A stretch of 64,000 nt of DNA from Nocardia bhagyanarayanae (GCF_006716565.1 NZ_VFPG01000001.1:1550001-1614000); one strand, 5' to 3'. Shown: positions 29,689 through 38,742, counted from the first letter of the stretch. The notes: generated from the letters alone by a model not told the origin. Made by a program: numbers and translations.

Positions 29689-32346
29689 TCAGCCGCGGGC
29701 CATGTCCACGAACCGGCTCAGGTGCAACTGGTGGGCGACGGTGATGGTGGCGGTGGGGCCGTTTCGGTGCTTGCCGAGGATCAGGTCGGCCTCACCGCCG
29801 CGCGGGTCGTCCCGTTCGAATGCGTCGGGGCGGTGCAGCAGGATGACCATATCGGCGTCCTGCTCGAGCGAGTTGTGCGCTGAGATGCCTTGGGCCACGA
29901 AGTTATGCGTGCCGGGGACGGTGCCGTCGTAAACGTCTTGTTCACCGAGGCTGGTGATTTCGACGATCTTGTCCCAGAACACGTCGTTGGTCGCGAACAT
30001 CTCGATGTCGGCATCATCGAGGACGGTGGCGACGCGAGCCAGGCGGGAGCGGCTCGGGGAGCGCTTCCACATGGTCGATCCGCAGAAACGGGAGCCCATG
30101 GCGGCGGAGAACTCGCGGTGCGTCATATGCCGGGCGGACAGGAGGTCGCGGACCTTCGTCCAGACTTCCTTGGGCACCGTGTCGACGTTGGTATTCGGGG
30201 TGAAATCGGCCAATTCGGTGAGGACCGACTCCCCTGCCCGGCCCCGCGCGCCGTGCACGCCGATGTCACGCAGGAAGACGGTTTGGTTCTCGCAGCCGTC
30301 GACTGTGAGGTGCCAGCAGTCCCGATAACCGGACTTCTGTACGCGCTTGATGCGGCCGTGCACGCCGAGGCGCAGCAGCGCCTGAGCGAGGTCGTCGACG
30401 AGGCGGCGGCTGGTCGAGGCGTAGTAGATCCGCGCCTGGCGTCCCTTCGCATCCCAGCGCACCGAGCCGTCCGTCGCCCAGAGATGCCGGACGAACAGCG
30501 CGAGCTGATCGTTCGGCAAGGCGAAAACAGCCTGCGGAATAAACTTCTCGTAGCTGCGCAGGCCGAAGAGGCCGAGCTCATCGAGCCACGCCGCAATGGG
30601 ATTGCGCTTGCCGTGGGTGAGTCGATACGGCGCGGGCAGGCGGAGGGTGGTGACGCGTGCTGCCGCGTACTCGTCGCGCACCGCCGCCACGCCGAAGTGC
30701 TGCGCCGCGGTCGTGACGGCGGCGAGGTTGTCTTCGTCGATGCTCGCGTAGCGGATCGGCTGCCGCTTCACGCAAGAGCCGTCACCGATCATGTGGGCGA
30801 GCAGGATCACCTCCGCATCGGCCATGCGAGTGGTGTGCACCGGTTCGGGAACCTGCCGCGGCGTCGCCAGGCGGTCGCCGATAGTGAGCTTCTCCAACGG
30901 GATCCAGCCGTCCACCGTCAAGAACGGATGGTTGCCGGTCGCCTCCACTTCGCGCCCGGATGCGAGCCGCAGCTTGAAGACTTCCTTACGTCCGCTGGGG
31001 AACACCTTCACCATCGGACGCGCAACCATCCGCATACGTTCGTCCAGTGACCACACCAAGGGCTGTTCGCCACTGGCGAGCAATTCACCGAGCGTGGTCT
31101 CGCCACCATTGTCGGCGCGCAGGATCCGGGTCGAGGCGGGCATACAGCCCGACTCGCGGAGGTCGGAGACCATGGGGCGCTTGTCGGTTCGCTGTTCGGG
31201 GCCCCGGTTCAGCTGGCTGATCGCGACCACCGGGACTTCGAGTTCCTTGGCCAGCAGCTTGAGGTTTCGGGAGAAGTCCGAGACTTCCTGCTGGCGGGAT
31301 TCGACCTTCTTGCCGGAGGTCATCAGCTGAAGGTAGTCCACCACAACCAGTTTGAGGTCGTGGCGCTGCTTGAGACGACGCGCCTTCGCCCGGATCTCCA
31401 TCATGGTCAGGTTGGGCGAATCGTCGACGAACAGCGGCGCCTCACTGATCTCGCTCATCCGCCGAGCCAGCTTGGTCCAGTCGTCGTCGCTCATCCGCCC
31501 CGACCGCATATCACCGAGCTTGATCTTCGCCTCCGCCGACAGCAGACGCATGACGATCTCGGTCCTGCTCATCTCGAGCGAGAAGATGACGCTGGCCAGC
31601 CCATGCTTGATCGAGCAACTCCGCATGAAATCCATGCCCAACGTCGATTTGCCCACGCCAGGCCTAGCCGCGACGATAATCATCTGGCCCGGGTGCAGGC
31701 CGTTGGTGATTTCGTCGAGTTCGGTGAAGCCGGTGGGGACGCCGAGGGAGATGCCGCCGCGGGAGGCGATGGAGTCGATTTCGTCCATCGTGGGCTGCAG
31801 GAGTTCCTCGAGGGGGAGGAAATCCTCGGTGGTGCGGCGTTCGGTGACCTCGTAGACCTCGGCCTGGGCGCGGTCGACGACCTCGGCGATGTCTTGGCCG
31901 TCGGCGCCCGCGTAGCCGTACTGGACGATGCGGGTGCCCGCCTCGACGAGGCGGCGCAGAATGGCCTTCTCCGCGACGATTTCGGCGTAGTAGCCCGCGT
32001 TGGCCGCGGTGGGGACGGTCTGGGTGAGGGTGACGAGGTACGGCGCGCCGCCGATGCGCTTGAGTTCGCCGCGGCGGTCGAGGCCGGCGGCGACCGTGAC
32101 GGGGTCGGCGGGTTCACCGCGGCCATACAGATCGAGGATGGTGTCGTAGATCGCCTGGTGCGCTGGGCGGTAGAAGTCGCCGGGCCGGATGACCTCGACG
32201 ACGTCGGCGATGGCGTCCTTGCTCAGCAGCATGCCGCCGAGGACGGACTGCTCGGCGGCCATGTCGTGCGGCGGCTGGCGGCCGAAGTCTTCGCCGGGAG
32301 GTTCGGGCGGGAAGTCGGTGTGCCCGCGGTCATCGGTGGTCGTCAC
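29689..32346 (-). CDS. dnaB: Replicative DNA helicase DnaB with intein
   Basis: An 885-residue precursor: a 460-residue hexameric helicase (extein) interrupted by a 425-residue intein. The N-terminal DnaB domain has PHDMAAEQSVLGGMLL; the ATPase domain has Walker A ARPGVGKST, Walker B LVVVDYLQLM and the arginine-finger region near GKHRNGPTATI. It unwinds DNA at the fork. The intein sits after DLRESG, before SLEQDAD, which is the known dnaB-b insertion site. GTG 32346 is chosen (GAGAGGA lies upstream); GTG 32373 is possible. It follows rplI on the same strand but after a terminator and a 650-bp spacer, so it has its own promoter. Confidence 0.96.
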   Translation of the reverse strand: MTTTDDRGHTDFPPEPPGEDFGRQPPHDMAAEQSVLGGMLLSKDAIADVVEVIRPGDFYRPAHQAIYDTILDLYGRGEPADPVTVAAGLDRRGELKRIGGAPYLVTLTQTVPTAANAGYYAEIVAEKAILRRLVEAGTRIVQYGYAGADGQDIAEVVDRAQAEVYEVTERRTTEDFLPLEELLQPTMDEIDSIASRGGISLGVPTGFTELDEITNGLHPGQMIIVAARPGVGKSTLGMDFMRSCSIKHGLASVIFSLEMSRTEIVMRLLSAEAKIKLGDMRSGRMSDDDWTKLARRMSEISEAPLFVDDSPNLTMMEIRAKARRLKQRHDLKLVVVDYLQLMTSGKKVESRQQEVSDFSRNLKLLAKELEVPVVAISQLNRGPEQRTDKRPMVSDLRESGCMPASTRILRADNGGETTLGELLASGEQPLVWSLDERMRMVARPMVKVFPSGRKEVFKLRLASGREVEATGNHPFLTVDGWIPLEKLTIGDRLATPRQVPEPVHTTRMADAEVILLAHMIGDGSCVKRQPIRYASIDEDNLAAVTTAAQHFGVAAVRDEYAAARVTTLRLPAPYRLTHGKRNPIAAWLDELGLFGLRSYEKFIPQAVFALPNDQLALFVRHLWATDGSVRWDAKGRQARIYYASTSRRLVDDLAQALLRLGVHGRIKRVQKSGYRDCWHLTVDGCENQTVFLRDIGVHGARGRAGESVLTELADFTPNTNVDTVPKEVWTKVRDLLSARHMTHREFSAAMGSRFCGSTMWKRSPSRSRLARVATVLDDADIEMFATNDVFWDKIVEITSLGEQDVYDGTVPGTHNFVAQGISAHNSLEQDADMVILLHRPDAFERDDPRGGEADLILGKHRNGPTATITVAHQLHLSRFVDMARG
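29872..31146 (-). other. DnaB intein with LAGLIDADG-type homing endonuclease
   Basis: 425 residues from Cys (codon TGT at 31144-31146) to Asn (29872-29874), followed by Ser as +1 nucleophile. Splicing blocks seen: N-terminal CMPASTRIL, block B GNHPFLT, block F VYDGTVPGTHNFVAQGI and C-terminal HN. Two endonuclease motifs are LLAHMIGDGS and VRHLWATDGS. All splicing residues are present, so splicing should work, and the endonuclease may also be active. Confidence 0.93.
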
Positions 32347-32585
32347 CAGACTCGACCGTCCTCTCTGCCCCACGATCGGATTTCACCGTATCGATGACTC
32401 GTTCTTACTCCGGGCCTCTGACACGTTTGCCACGGCCACGGACGCATTTGCCCCAGCCGCGTCGACCGGTTCCAGCAACCATCGCGACAGCTCGAAATCG
32501 CGCCATTCCGTACGGCCCGATCCGGGCAATGCGACGAACCTAGGCGACTCGGTGGGGCGTCGCCAAACCGAGCTGTGCACACAAC

Positions 32586-32828
32586 TGTGGATAAGTTGGG
32601 GACTGTTTACCAAACCGTGTGCACCCCCTGTGTACAACTTGGGGAAAACCCAGGTCACTCCGGCTAAAGACGCTGATGGATGCGCGTTTCCGCATCCATC
32701 CACGTGTGGATAGATCTCACCTCGGCGTGTCGCTCGAGATGAACAGCCGGGCGTGTTGGGTAAACAGCGCGTGTGCACGCTATGAGCTGAGTCACATTGC
32801 GATCGGTCGGTTTGCCCAGTAATCCACA
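32586..32828. promoter_or_regulatory. Cluster of DnaA-box-like sites upstream of dnaB
   Basis: A perfect TTATCCACA (minus strand, 32586-32594), CTATCCACA (minus strand, 32705-32713) and TAATCCACA (plus strand, 32820-32828) lie within 243 bp; a weaker TGTGTACAA is at 32629. In such GC-rich DNA these nonamers are rare by chance. The whole spacer 32374-33019 has no credible gene. It may let DnaA influence dnaB transcription; it is not the usual oriC location. Confidence 0.45.
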
Positions 32829-32946
32829 GGCCGAATAACCGGAGGTGAAACGCGATAGCCGACGCGAGCCGGTAGTGCTCCAATTCACTGCATCACACCA
32901 GAGCAAATAGCTGGCTAACAGCGGAGCGCAACGCGAAAAGGCAAGC

Positions 32947-32984
32947 CGAAGACCACCCCCGTGCGATCACGGGGGTGGTCTTCG
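32947..32984 (-). terminator. Terminator after rplI
   Basis: A perfect 17-bp inverted repeat (CGAAGACCACCCCCGTG and complement) with a CGAT loop, 36 bp beyond the rplI stop. It ends the rpsF-ssb-rpsR-rplI operon. Confidence 0.85.
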
Positions 32985-33019
32985 ACGTGAAGTGCGAACC
33001 GCCCGGAGGCGGTGCGGAC

Positions 33020-33475
33020 TCAGCTCGCGGCGGCGACCTGCAGGTCGAACTTGGCGACCACGTCCGGGTGCAGGTGCACCACGATGCCGTGCTTGCCGGT
33101 CGACTTGATGTGCGCCTTCGGCAGCTCGATGCTGCGCTTGTCGACCACGGGGCCGCCCGCGGTCTTGATGGCCGCGGCGACGTCCGCCTGGGTCACCGAG
33201 CCGAACAGCTTGCCGGTGCCCGCGGTCTTCACGCTCAGCGAGACCGACTCCAGGCCTTCGATGGCCTGCTTCAGCTCGTTGGCGTGGTCCAGGTCGCGAA
33301 CCCGGCGGGCGTCCTGCGCCCGGCGGATGCCCTCGACCTGCTTCTGCGCGCCACGGCTGGCGACGATGGCCAGGCCGCGCGGCAGCAGGTAGTTGCGGCC
33401 GTAGCCGTCCTTGACCTCCACGGTGTCGCCGGGGGCACCGAGGTTGTCCACATCAGCGGTCAGAATCAACTTCAT
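33020..33475 (-). CDS. rplI: 50S ribosomal protein bL9
   Basis: 151 residues, the normal length. The start [20 protein letters not shown] and the signature [13 protein letters not shown] define bL9, which binds 23S rRNA near the L1 stalk. Two globular domains joined by the long helix (about residues 40-75) are evident. Last gene of the rpsF-ssb-rpsR-rplI operon. Confidence 0.98.
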   Translation of the reverse strand: MKLILTADVDNLGAPGDTVEVKDGYGRNYLLPRGLAIVASRGAQKQVEGIRRAQDARRVRDLDHANELKQAIEGLESVSLSVKTAGTGKLFGSVTQADVAAAIKTAGGPVVDKRSIELPKAHIKSTGKHGIVVHLHPDVVAKFDLQVAAAS

Positions 33476-33492
33476 TTGCGTGCCTCCCTTAC

Positions 33493-33744
33493 TCAGCGAG
33501 CCGTCGACACGTAGGGCAGCAGGGCCACCTCACGCGAGTTCTTCACGGCAACGGCGATGTCACGCTGGTGCTGCACGCAGTTGCCGGTCACCCGGCGGGC
33601 GCGGATCTTGCCGCGGTCGCTGACGTACTTACGCAGCAGCGTCGTGTCCTTGTAATCGATCGAAACGGTGCCGGACTTGGCTTCCTTGCAGAAAGCGCAA
33701 GCCTTCTTCTTCAGCACCTTTTCGCGCGCGGGCGCTTTAGGCAT
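33493..33744 (-). CDS. rpsR: 30S ribosomal protein bS18
   Basis: 83 residues, with the core [16 protein letters not shown] and [17 protein letters not shown]. The N-terminal CAFC pair plus the later Cys and His give the zinc-binding (C+) form of S18. Actinobacteria often have a second, zinc-free S18 elsewhere. It pairs with bS6, encoded two genes upstream. The 17-bp gap to rplI supports cotranscription. Confidence 0.97.
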   Translation of the reverse strand: MPKAPAREKVLKKKACAFCKEAKSGTVSIDYKDTTLLRKYVSDRGKIRARRVTGNCVQHQRDIAVAVKNSREVALLPYVSTAR

Positions 33745-33801
33745 GTGTCTCTTACTCCAAAATTATTGTGGCCCAAGTGATCCGGGCCAATGAAAGCCGT
33801 C

Positions 33802-34344
33802 TCAGAACGGCGGTTCGTCATCCATGCGGCTGCCCCCGAAGGAACCTGCCGCGGGCGCGCTGCCCCAGGGGTCGTCCTCGGCGCCGCCGGAACGACCGCC
33901 GCCACCACCGCTGCTGCCGGAGGAGGCGTAGTTACCGCCACCGCCACCACCGAAGCCGCCGCCCCCACCGCCGCCGCGGCTGGCCTTGTTGACCTTCGCC
34001 GTCGCGTAGCGGAGCGAGGGGCCGACCTCGTCGACCTCGAGCTCGACGACCGTGCGCTTCTCACCCTCACGGGTTTCGTAGGAGCGCTGCTTGAGCCGTC
34101 CGCTCACGATGACGCGAGCGCCTCGGGTCAGGCTTTCGGCGACATTTTCCGCGGCTTCGCGCCAGATGTTGCAGCGCAGGAAAAGCGCTTCGCCGTCTTT
34201 CCATTCATTGGTATTACGGTCGAACACGCGGGGGGTGGACGCGACGGTGAAGTTCGCCACCGCCTGCCCCGCGGGCGTGAAACGCAGTTCGGGGTCGGCC
34301 GTCAAGTTTCCAATGACGGTGATGACCGTGTCGCCTGCTGCCAT
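33802..34344 (-). CDS. ssb: Single-stranded DNA-binding protein
   Basis: 180 residues. The OB-fold (1-115) has [20 protein letters not shown] and [20 protein letters not shown] long Gly/Ser-rich linker follows (about 125-165) and then the acidic tip MDDEPPF that recruits replication and repair partners. It acts as a tetramer at forks. It lies between rpsF and rpsR, the usual order. Confidence 0.97.
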   Translation of the reverse strand: MAAGDTVITVIGNLTADPELRFTPAGQAVANFTVASTPRVFDRNTNEWKDGEALFLRCNIWREAAENVAESLTRGARVIVSGRLKQRSYETREGEKRTVVELEVDEVGPSLRYATAKVNKASRGGGGGGGFGGGGGGNYASSGSSGGGGGRSGGAEDDPWGSAPAAGSFGGSRMDDEPPF

Positions 34345-34435
34345 GGGTTCCTCCTGCTCGGTGTGCAGTCCGCATGCACTCGCTTGTTGCGCTAGAGCCT
34401 AGAGACAGGCACCGACGCTGACGAGCGCGGTGGAA

Positions 34436-34723
34436 CTACTTGTCGTGGCGCAGAACCTTGGTGCGCAGCACCGACTCGTTGAGCCCCAGCTGGCGGTCGA
34501 GCTCGCTCACCGTGGCCGGGGTCGCGGTCAGATCGACCACCGCGTAGATGCCCTCGGCCTGCTTGCGGATCTCGTAGGCGAGCCGACGACGGCCCCAGAT
34601 GTCGACCTTGTCGATCTTGCCGCCTTCGGTCTTGACGACGCTCAGCATGTTGTCCAGCGACGGACCAACAGTGCGCTCGTCCAGGCTCGGATCGAGGATG
34701 ACCATCACTTCGTAATGACGCAC
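34436..34723 (-). CDS. rpsF: 30S ribosomal protein bS6
   Basis: 95 residues; [19 protein letters not shown] at the start and [18 protein letters not shown] in the middle are the bS6 signatures. GTG start at 34723 with AGGAGGTGATT at ideal spacing. It heads the operon with ssb, rpsR and rplI. A GC-rich hairpin just upstream may be an autoregulatory leader. Confidence 0.97.
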   Translation of the reverse strand: MRHYEVMVILDPSLDERTVGPSLDNMLSVVKTEGGKIDKVDIWGRRRLAYEIRKQAEGIYAVVDLTATPATVSELDRQLGLNESVLRTKVLRHDK

Positions 34724-34754
34724 GGACCAATCACCTCCTGTGGACTAGGAAACG

Positions 34755-34773
34755 GCCACGGACGGTCCGTGGC
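34755..34773 (-). promoter_or_regulatory. Hairpin with CCG loop in the rpsF leader (possible S6:S18 site)
   Basis: On the coding strand GCCACGGA and TCCGTGGC form an 8-bp stem closing a CCG loop, 32 bases before the rpsF start. S6:S18-binding leaders upstream of rpsF in other bacteria expose a CCG triplet, so this is a reasonable candidate, though full agreement with that fold was not checked. Confidence 0.35.
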
Positions 34774-34811
34774 AGGAGGGTTCGTTGCGTCAGCAACCCG
34801 ACAAGGCTACA

Positions 34812-35350
34812 TGATGGGGGCGGGTTTACCTGCCCGGGGGTTGGTTCTCCGAATGCGTGCCTGCGACGGGAGAACACGGTCTGCTCGTGGGCCGTCTCCG
34901 CACAAGTGCACCTGCGGGGGCGGGTGTGCCAGCTCATGAGGTGGTTCTCTGGGTGCGTGCCTGCGACGGGAAAGGACTCGCTTGCTCGTGGGCCGTCTCC
35001 GCACAAGTGCAACTGCCGGGGGCGGGGGCGGGGACGGGTGTACCTGCCCAGGGGTGGTTCTCCGAATGCGTGCCTGCGACGGGAGAACACGGTCTGCTCA
35101 TGGGCCGTCTCCGCACAAGTGCACGCCGGGGTGGGAGCGGGGGCGGGTGTGGCTGCTCATGGGGTGGTTCTCTGGGTGAGTGTCTGCGACGGGTAAGGGA
35201 CTGGCTTGCTCTCGTGGGCCGTCGCCGCGCGAGTGCACCTGCCGGGGGCGGGTTTACCTGCCCGGGGGTGGTTCTCCGAATGCGTGCCTGCAACGGGAGA
35301 ACACATGGCCTGCTCTTGCGCCGTACCCGCACAAGTGCACCTGCCTGGGG
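34812..35350 (+). repeat. Five tandem copies of a ~100-bp dispersed repeat
   Basis: The core GGTTCTC recurs at 34843, 34943, 35056, 35166 and 35270, each followed by GCCTGCGACGGG, then a TGCTCGTGGGCCGTCTCCGC-like block and CACAAGTGCACCTG. Spacing is 100-113 bp. Copies 1, 3 and 5 share one variant of the central part (GAGAACACGGTCTGC) and copies 2 and 4 another (AAGGACTCGCTTGC), so the array looks like two and a half copies of a double unit. Some copies can form a hairpin from GTTCTCC and GGAGAAC. Frames run through it on both strands but have no family resemblance. No gene is supported in 34724-35401. Confidence 0.85.
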
Positions 35351-35401
35351 TGGGGGTTTGCGTCATGACGCGGCGCGGGTACCGCACATAAGGTGGTCTG
35401 C

Positions 35402-36784
35402 ATGTCGATCGGACCCGCCGCCACCCGGGTGCAGGTCCGGCGCGTGCCTCGCCGGACCGCGCTCGCTGCGGTGGTCGTGCTGTTGTGCGGCCTGACGTTG
35501 GCGCTCGCTTACGCGAACAAGGCCAGGTGCGCGGGCGCGCCGTTCTACGACAACGGCCGCAGCACGGTCTTCGACGTGATCAAGGATTCGGACGTCTGCT
35601 ATTCCGACATCCAATACCTGTGGCTGGGCCGCGACATCGACCGGCACGTCTTCCCCTACGTCGACGGCGGCATCACCGACGACGGCCTGCTCACCGGTGG
35701 CGCCGTCGAATACCCGGTGCTCAGTGGCACGCTCATGTGGGTCGGCGCGATCGGCGCGGACGACGACGCGGCCTTCCTGCGCCTCTCCGCGTTGTTGCTC
35801 GCGCCCTTCGCGCTGCTCACCGCCTGGTTCCTGGCCCGCCTCGCGGGACGAGCCGCGTTGCTGTGGGCGATAGGTCCGCCGCTGGTGCTCTACGCCTTCC
35901 ACAACTGGGAGCTGCCGGTGGTCTGCACGGCGGTCGCGGCCGTCTACGTGGTCACCGTGCCGACCAAGTATTCGCTGCGGACCCGCGGCGTGCTCGCCGC
36001 CGTGCTGCTCGGTATCGGCTTCTGCTTGAAGCTGTATCCGGGAATCTTCGTGCTGCCGCTGATGATCTACGTGCTGACCGGTGGGGCCGGGCGCGATCCC
36101 GACGACGATTCCGGTCTCGACGTGCGCGGCGCGCTCATGACCGCGGGCGCGGCCATCGGCACCGTCGTCGCGGTGAACCTGCCGTTCGCGCTGATCGGAT
36201 ACGAGGGCTGGCGGGCGTCGATCACCTTCCAGCAGCTGCGCCAGGCCGACATCACCACCAACTCCATCTGGTACTGGGGACATCACCTGTTGTACGGACG
36301 GGAGACCGAGACCAGCCAGTCCTGGCACGACGGCGTCTCCATCGCCTCGCCGTCCCTGATCCTCGCCGCGTTCGTGCTCGCGATCTGGTTGGGCTGGAAG
36401 CGTTATCGCGCGACCGGCGTCTTCCCATGGGTCGGCGTGAGCGGCGCGATGTTGTGTGGATTCCTGGTTTTCCACAAGGTGCATTCGCCGCAGTACACAC
36501 TGTGGCTGATCCCGTTCCTGGTCTTGCTCGCGGTGCCGTGGCAGGTGATCGGCGCGTACCTCCTCGCCGACGCGGCCATCGGAATCGGCGTCTTCCGCTA
36601 CTTCTACGCCATGGGCTCCGGCGCACCGTTCGAGACCCAGGAGGTCATCGTCCAATTCGGCGTGTGGGGGCGTGCGGTCCTGCTGGTCGCACTGTTCTTC
36701 CTGTTCATCAGGGCCGATCCGCGCGGGGAGGACGGGAAGACCGCGAGGACGACACCGGACCGAGGTGACTTGGTCCCCGCCTGA
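35402..36784 (+). CDS. GT87-like polytopic membrane glycosyltransferase
   Basis: 460 residues with about ten membrane helices. The early periplasmic loop has CYSDIQYLWLGRDID and GGAVEYPVLSGTLMW, and later LGIGFCLKLYPGIFVLP and KVHSPQYTLWLIPFL match the GT87 family of polyprenyl-phosphate-mannose-dependent mannosyltransferases, which elongate cell envelope glycolipids. It resembles the GT87 gene at 52198-53931 but is shorter and lacks the proline-rich start. AAGGTGG precedes the ATG. It lies between direct and inverted copies of the ~100-bp repeat, so it may have been duplicated or moved. Confidence 0.85.
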   Translation: MSIGPAATRVQVRRVPRRTALAAVVVLLCGLTLALAYANKARCAGAPFYDNGRSTVFDVIKDSDVCYSDIQYLWLGRDIDRHVFPYVDGGITDDGLLTGGAVEYPVLSGTLMWVGAIGADDDAAFLRLSALLLAPFALLTAWFLARLAGRAALLWAIGPPLVLYAFHNWELPVVCTAVAAVYVVTVPTKYSLRTRGVLAAVLLGIGFCLKLYPGIFVLPLMIYVLTGGAGRDPDDDSGLDVRGALMTAGAAIGTVVAVNLPFALIGYEGWRASITFQQLRQADITTNSIWYWGHHLLYGRETETSQSWHDGVSIASPSLILAAFVLAIWLGWKRYRATGVFPWVGVSGAMLCGFLVFHKVHSPQYTLWLIPFLVLLAVPWQVIGAYLLADAAIGIGVFRYFYAMGSGAPFETQEVIVQFGVWGRAVLLVALFFLFIRADPRGEDGKTARTTPDRGDLVPA

Positions 36785-36811
36785 CCACGGACCCCGCACC
36801 ACCCCCTGGAG

Positions 36812-37044
36812 GGTGTACTTGTGCGTAGACGGCCCACAAGCAGACCGTTCTTTCCCGTTGGCAGGCACTCCCCCGGAGAACCACCTTTGGGCAGGCGCAC
36901 CTGTCCCCACCACCCGTTAGCAAGGCACACCCGCTCCCGCCTTGGCGGGTGTACTTGTGCGTAGACGGCCCACAAGCAGACCGTTCTTTCCCGTTGCCAG
37001 GCACTCCCCCAGAGAACCAACCTTTGGCAGGTACACCTGCCCCA
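36812..37044 (-). repeat. Two inverted copies of the ~100-bp dispersed repeat
   Basis: Read on the minus strand, 36812-36904 and 36949-37039 give the same order of blocks as the array before the GT87 gene: GTGGTTCTC-like, GTGCCTGCCAACGGGAAAGA, CGGTCTGCTTGTGGGCCGTC, then GCACAAGTACAC. Cores are 136 bp apart. The two copies are closer to each other than to the upstream five. No gene lies in 36785-37059 apart from this. Confidence 0.8.
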
Positions 37045-37059
37045 GGCACACTTGGGCGC

Positions 37060-38022
37060 ATGCTGCAAATGCGGATCCTCTCTCCCGCGGCGCTGACCGA
37101 CGACGTGCTCGAGATCCTCGACCGGGACACCGCGGTGAGCGGGCTTGCCGTCATGCGCGGGTCCTCGCTGAAACCGCCCGGTGATCTGGTGCTCGCGGAC
37201 GTCGCGCGGGAAGCGGGCAACGACATCATCGACAAGTTGCGCGCGCTCGGCGTGCACAAGCACGGGAGCATCGAATTCGACCAGGTGCGAACCTGGATGT
37301 CGCGCAGCGGTTTCGACGCCGAGATGCGCACGCCGGGCAGCAGCGCGGACGCGGTGGTGTGGGCCGAGGTCGCGCAGCGGTCCTACGAGGAAACCGAGCT
37401 GAACTGGACCTACCTGAGCTTCATGACGATGGCGACGGCGATCGCCGCCATCGCGATCGTGCTCGATTCGCAGATCCTGGTCATCGGCGCGATGGTGCTC
37501 GGTCCGGAGTTCGGCGCGATCGCCGCGCTCGGCGTCGCGCTGGTGCGCCGCCGTTTCGTGCTGCTCGGCCACGCCGCGCGCACCTTGCTGCTCGGTTTCA
37601 CCGCGGCGATCGCGGTGACGTTCCTGCTGGTGCTGATCGGTCGCGGGCTGGGTTGGATCACCATCGAAGACGTGACGGGCCCGCGGCCGAGCACGGCGTT
37701 CATCTACACGCCGGACAAGTGGTCGTTCATCGTCGCGGTGATCGCCGCCGCCGCGGGCGTGCTCGCCCTCACCTCGTCGAAAGCGGCGGGCCTCGCGGGT
37801 GTGTTCATCTCCGTGACCACGGTGCCCGCCGCAGGCAACATCGCGCTCGGCGCGGCTTTCGGTGTCGGCGAGGCGATTTGGGGGAGCACCTTGCAGCTGG
37901 TGCTCAACCTCTCCGGCATGGCGTTCGCCGGGTGGGCCACCCTGGCCCTCCAGCAGGCGGTGTGGTCGCGCGTCTCCGTGCGCCGCGCCAGGGCGCTGAG
38001 CAAGCCCTACCGAATGCTGTAG
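37060..38022 (+). CDS. DUF389 membrane protein
   Basis: 320 residues. A soluble N-terminal domain (1-125) with LSPAALTDDVLEILDRD is followed by about six membrane helices; the first membrane segment has the DUF389 signature LVIGAMVLGPEFG and later ALTSSKAAGLAGVFISVTTVPA. DUF389 proteins are widespread, with unproven transport or stress roles. ATG 37060 chosen; in-frame sequence upstream lies in the repeat. It stops 3 bp before the convergent TerA-like gene. Confidence 0.85.
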   Translation: MLQMRILSPAALTDDVLEILDRDTAVSGLAVMRGSSLKPPGDLVLADVAREAGNDIIDKLRALGVHKHGSIEFDQVRTWMSRSGFDAEMRTPGSSADAVVWAEVAQRSYEETELNWTYLSFMTMATAIAAIAIVLDSQILVIGAMVLGPEFGAIAALGVALVRRRFVLLGHAARTLLLGFTAAIAVTFLLVLIGRGLGWITIEDVTGPRPSTAFIYTPDKWSFIVAVIAAAAGVLALTSSKAAGLAGVFISVTTVPAAGNIALGAAFGVGEAIWGSTLQLVLNLSGMAFAGWATLALQQAVWSRVSVRRARALSKPYRML

Positions 38023-38025
38023 CCG

Positions 38026-38649
38026 TCACTTGCTCGCGCTGTTCCACTGCATCCCCCAGCGGTAGGCCTCGTCGATGTGCCGCTGGGTTCCGTTGATGTA
38101 CTGCACTTCTCGGTGCACGGTGATTCCGCGGCCGTTGTTCTGGAGCAGGGCGACGGCGCAGGAGCGGGCGCCGTCGACCGGGGAGTCGAGGCGCATCTCC
38201 ACCTGCGGTCCGTTGCTGGGGAACAGGGTGACCACGCCGTCGGCGGCCGCCCAGTTCGGCACGCCCTCGTAGATGAAGGCGAAAATCAGGATGCGCTTGA
38301 ACAATTCGGGCCGGGCGAGATCGATGTGCATGTTCTCGCCCGACGTGACGGCGCCGCTGCGGTCGTCGCCGTCGAGCTGGATGTACGGCTCGCCCTCCAG
38401 CGAACCGAAGTTCTCGCCGACCGCCTGCACGACACCTTTGGCGCCGTCGGCCAGTTCGTAGAAGCAGCCGAGGTCGAGATCGACCGGCTTGGACCTGCGG
38501 AAGAATCCCTTGGCGGTCCGCGACCAGTTCAGATTGACCCGCAAGACCCCTTGCCGCTCACCGGGTTTGGTGAGGTTGATGGTCGGCGTCGCCTTGGACA
38601 GCGTCACCTTCGCCGAATTCGCACCGCCGGACTGCTGCTCGGACGCCAT
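38026..38649 (-). CDS. TerD-domain protein (TerA-like)
   Basis: 207 residues with one TerD-type domain after a short N-terminal TerA-like region (KVTLSKATPTINLTKPGE). The calcium-binding positions appear as PVDLDLGCFYEL and the acidic loop LDGDDRSGAVTSGENMHIDL. TerD-fold proteins bind calcium and associate with membrane and metabolite modules in tellurite, phage and oxidative stress resistance. The ATG 38649 gives the family start. First of three minus-strand Ter genes; the DUF475 gene is upstream of it across a hairpin. Confidence 0.88.
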   Translation of the reverse strand: MASEQQSGGANSAKVTLSKATPTINLTKPGERQGVLRVNLNWSRTAKGFFRRSKPVDLDLGCFYELADGAKGVVQAVGENFGSLEGEPYIQLDGDDRSGAVTSGENMHIDLARPELFKRILIFAFIYEGVPNWAAADGVVTLFPSNGPQVEMRLDSPVDGARSCAVALLQNNGRGITVHREVQYINGTQRHIDEAYRWGMQWNSASK

Positions 38650-38675
38650 GCGCGGTCCCCCTCGGGAAAAGAGAA

Positions 38676-38714
38676 GCGGCAACGGCTTCCTCCGTCCGGA
38701 GGGGCCGCTGCCGC
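38676..38714 (-). terminator. Hairpin between the DUF475 and TerA-like genes
   Basis: GCGGCAACGGC pairs with GCCGCTGCCGC (one mismatch), enclosing an inner CCTCCG-T-CCGGAGG stem, just after the DUF475 stop and before the TerA-like start. Confidence 0.55.
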
Positions 38715-38742
38715 GTCGAGTTCGTCGGCTGCCTGCCGAAAA

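Noticed and set aside
32383..32883. 166-codon frame on the minus strand between dnaB and rplI
   Set aside because: Odd composition, no family resemblance and it covers the DnaA-box region.
34812..35350. CRISPR array
   Set aside because: The conserved part of each unit is about 85-90 bp and varies; there are no short identical repeats with unique spacers.
34731..35495. Overlapping frames on both strands through the repeat array
   Set aside because: Their sequence repeats because the DNA repeats; no ribosome binding site or family match.
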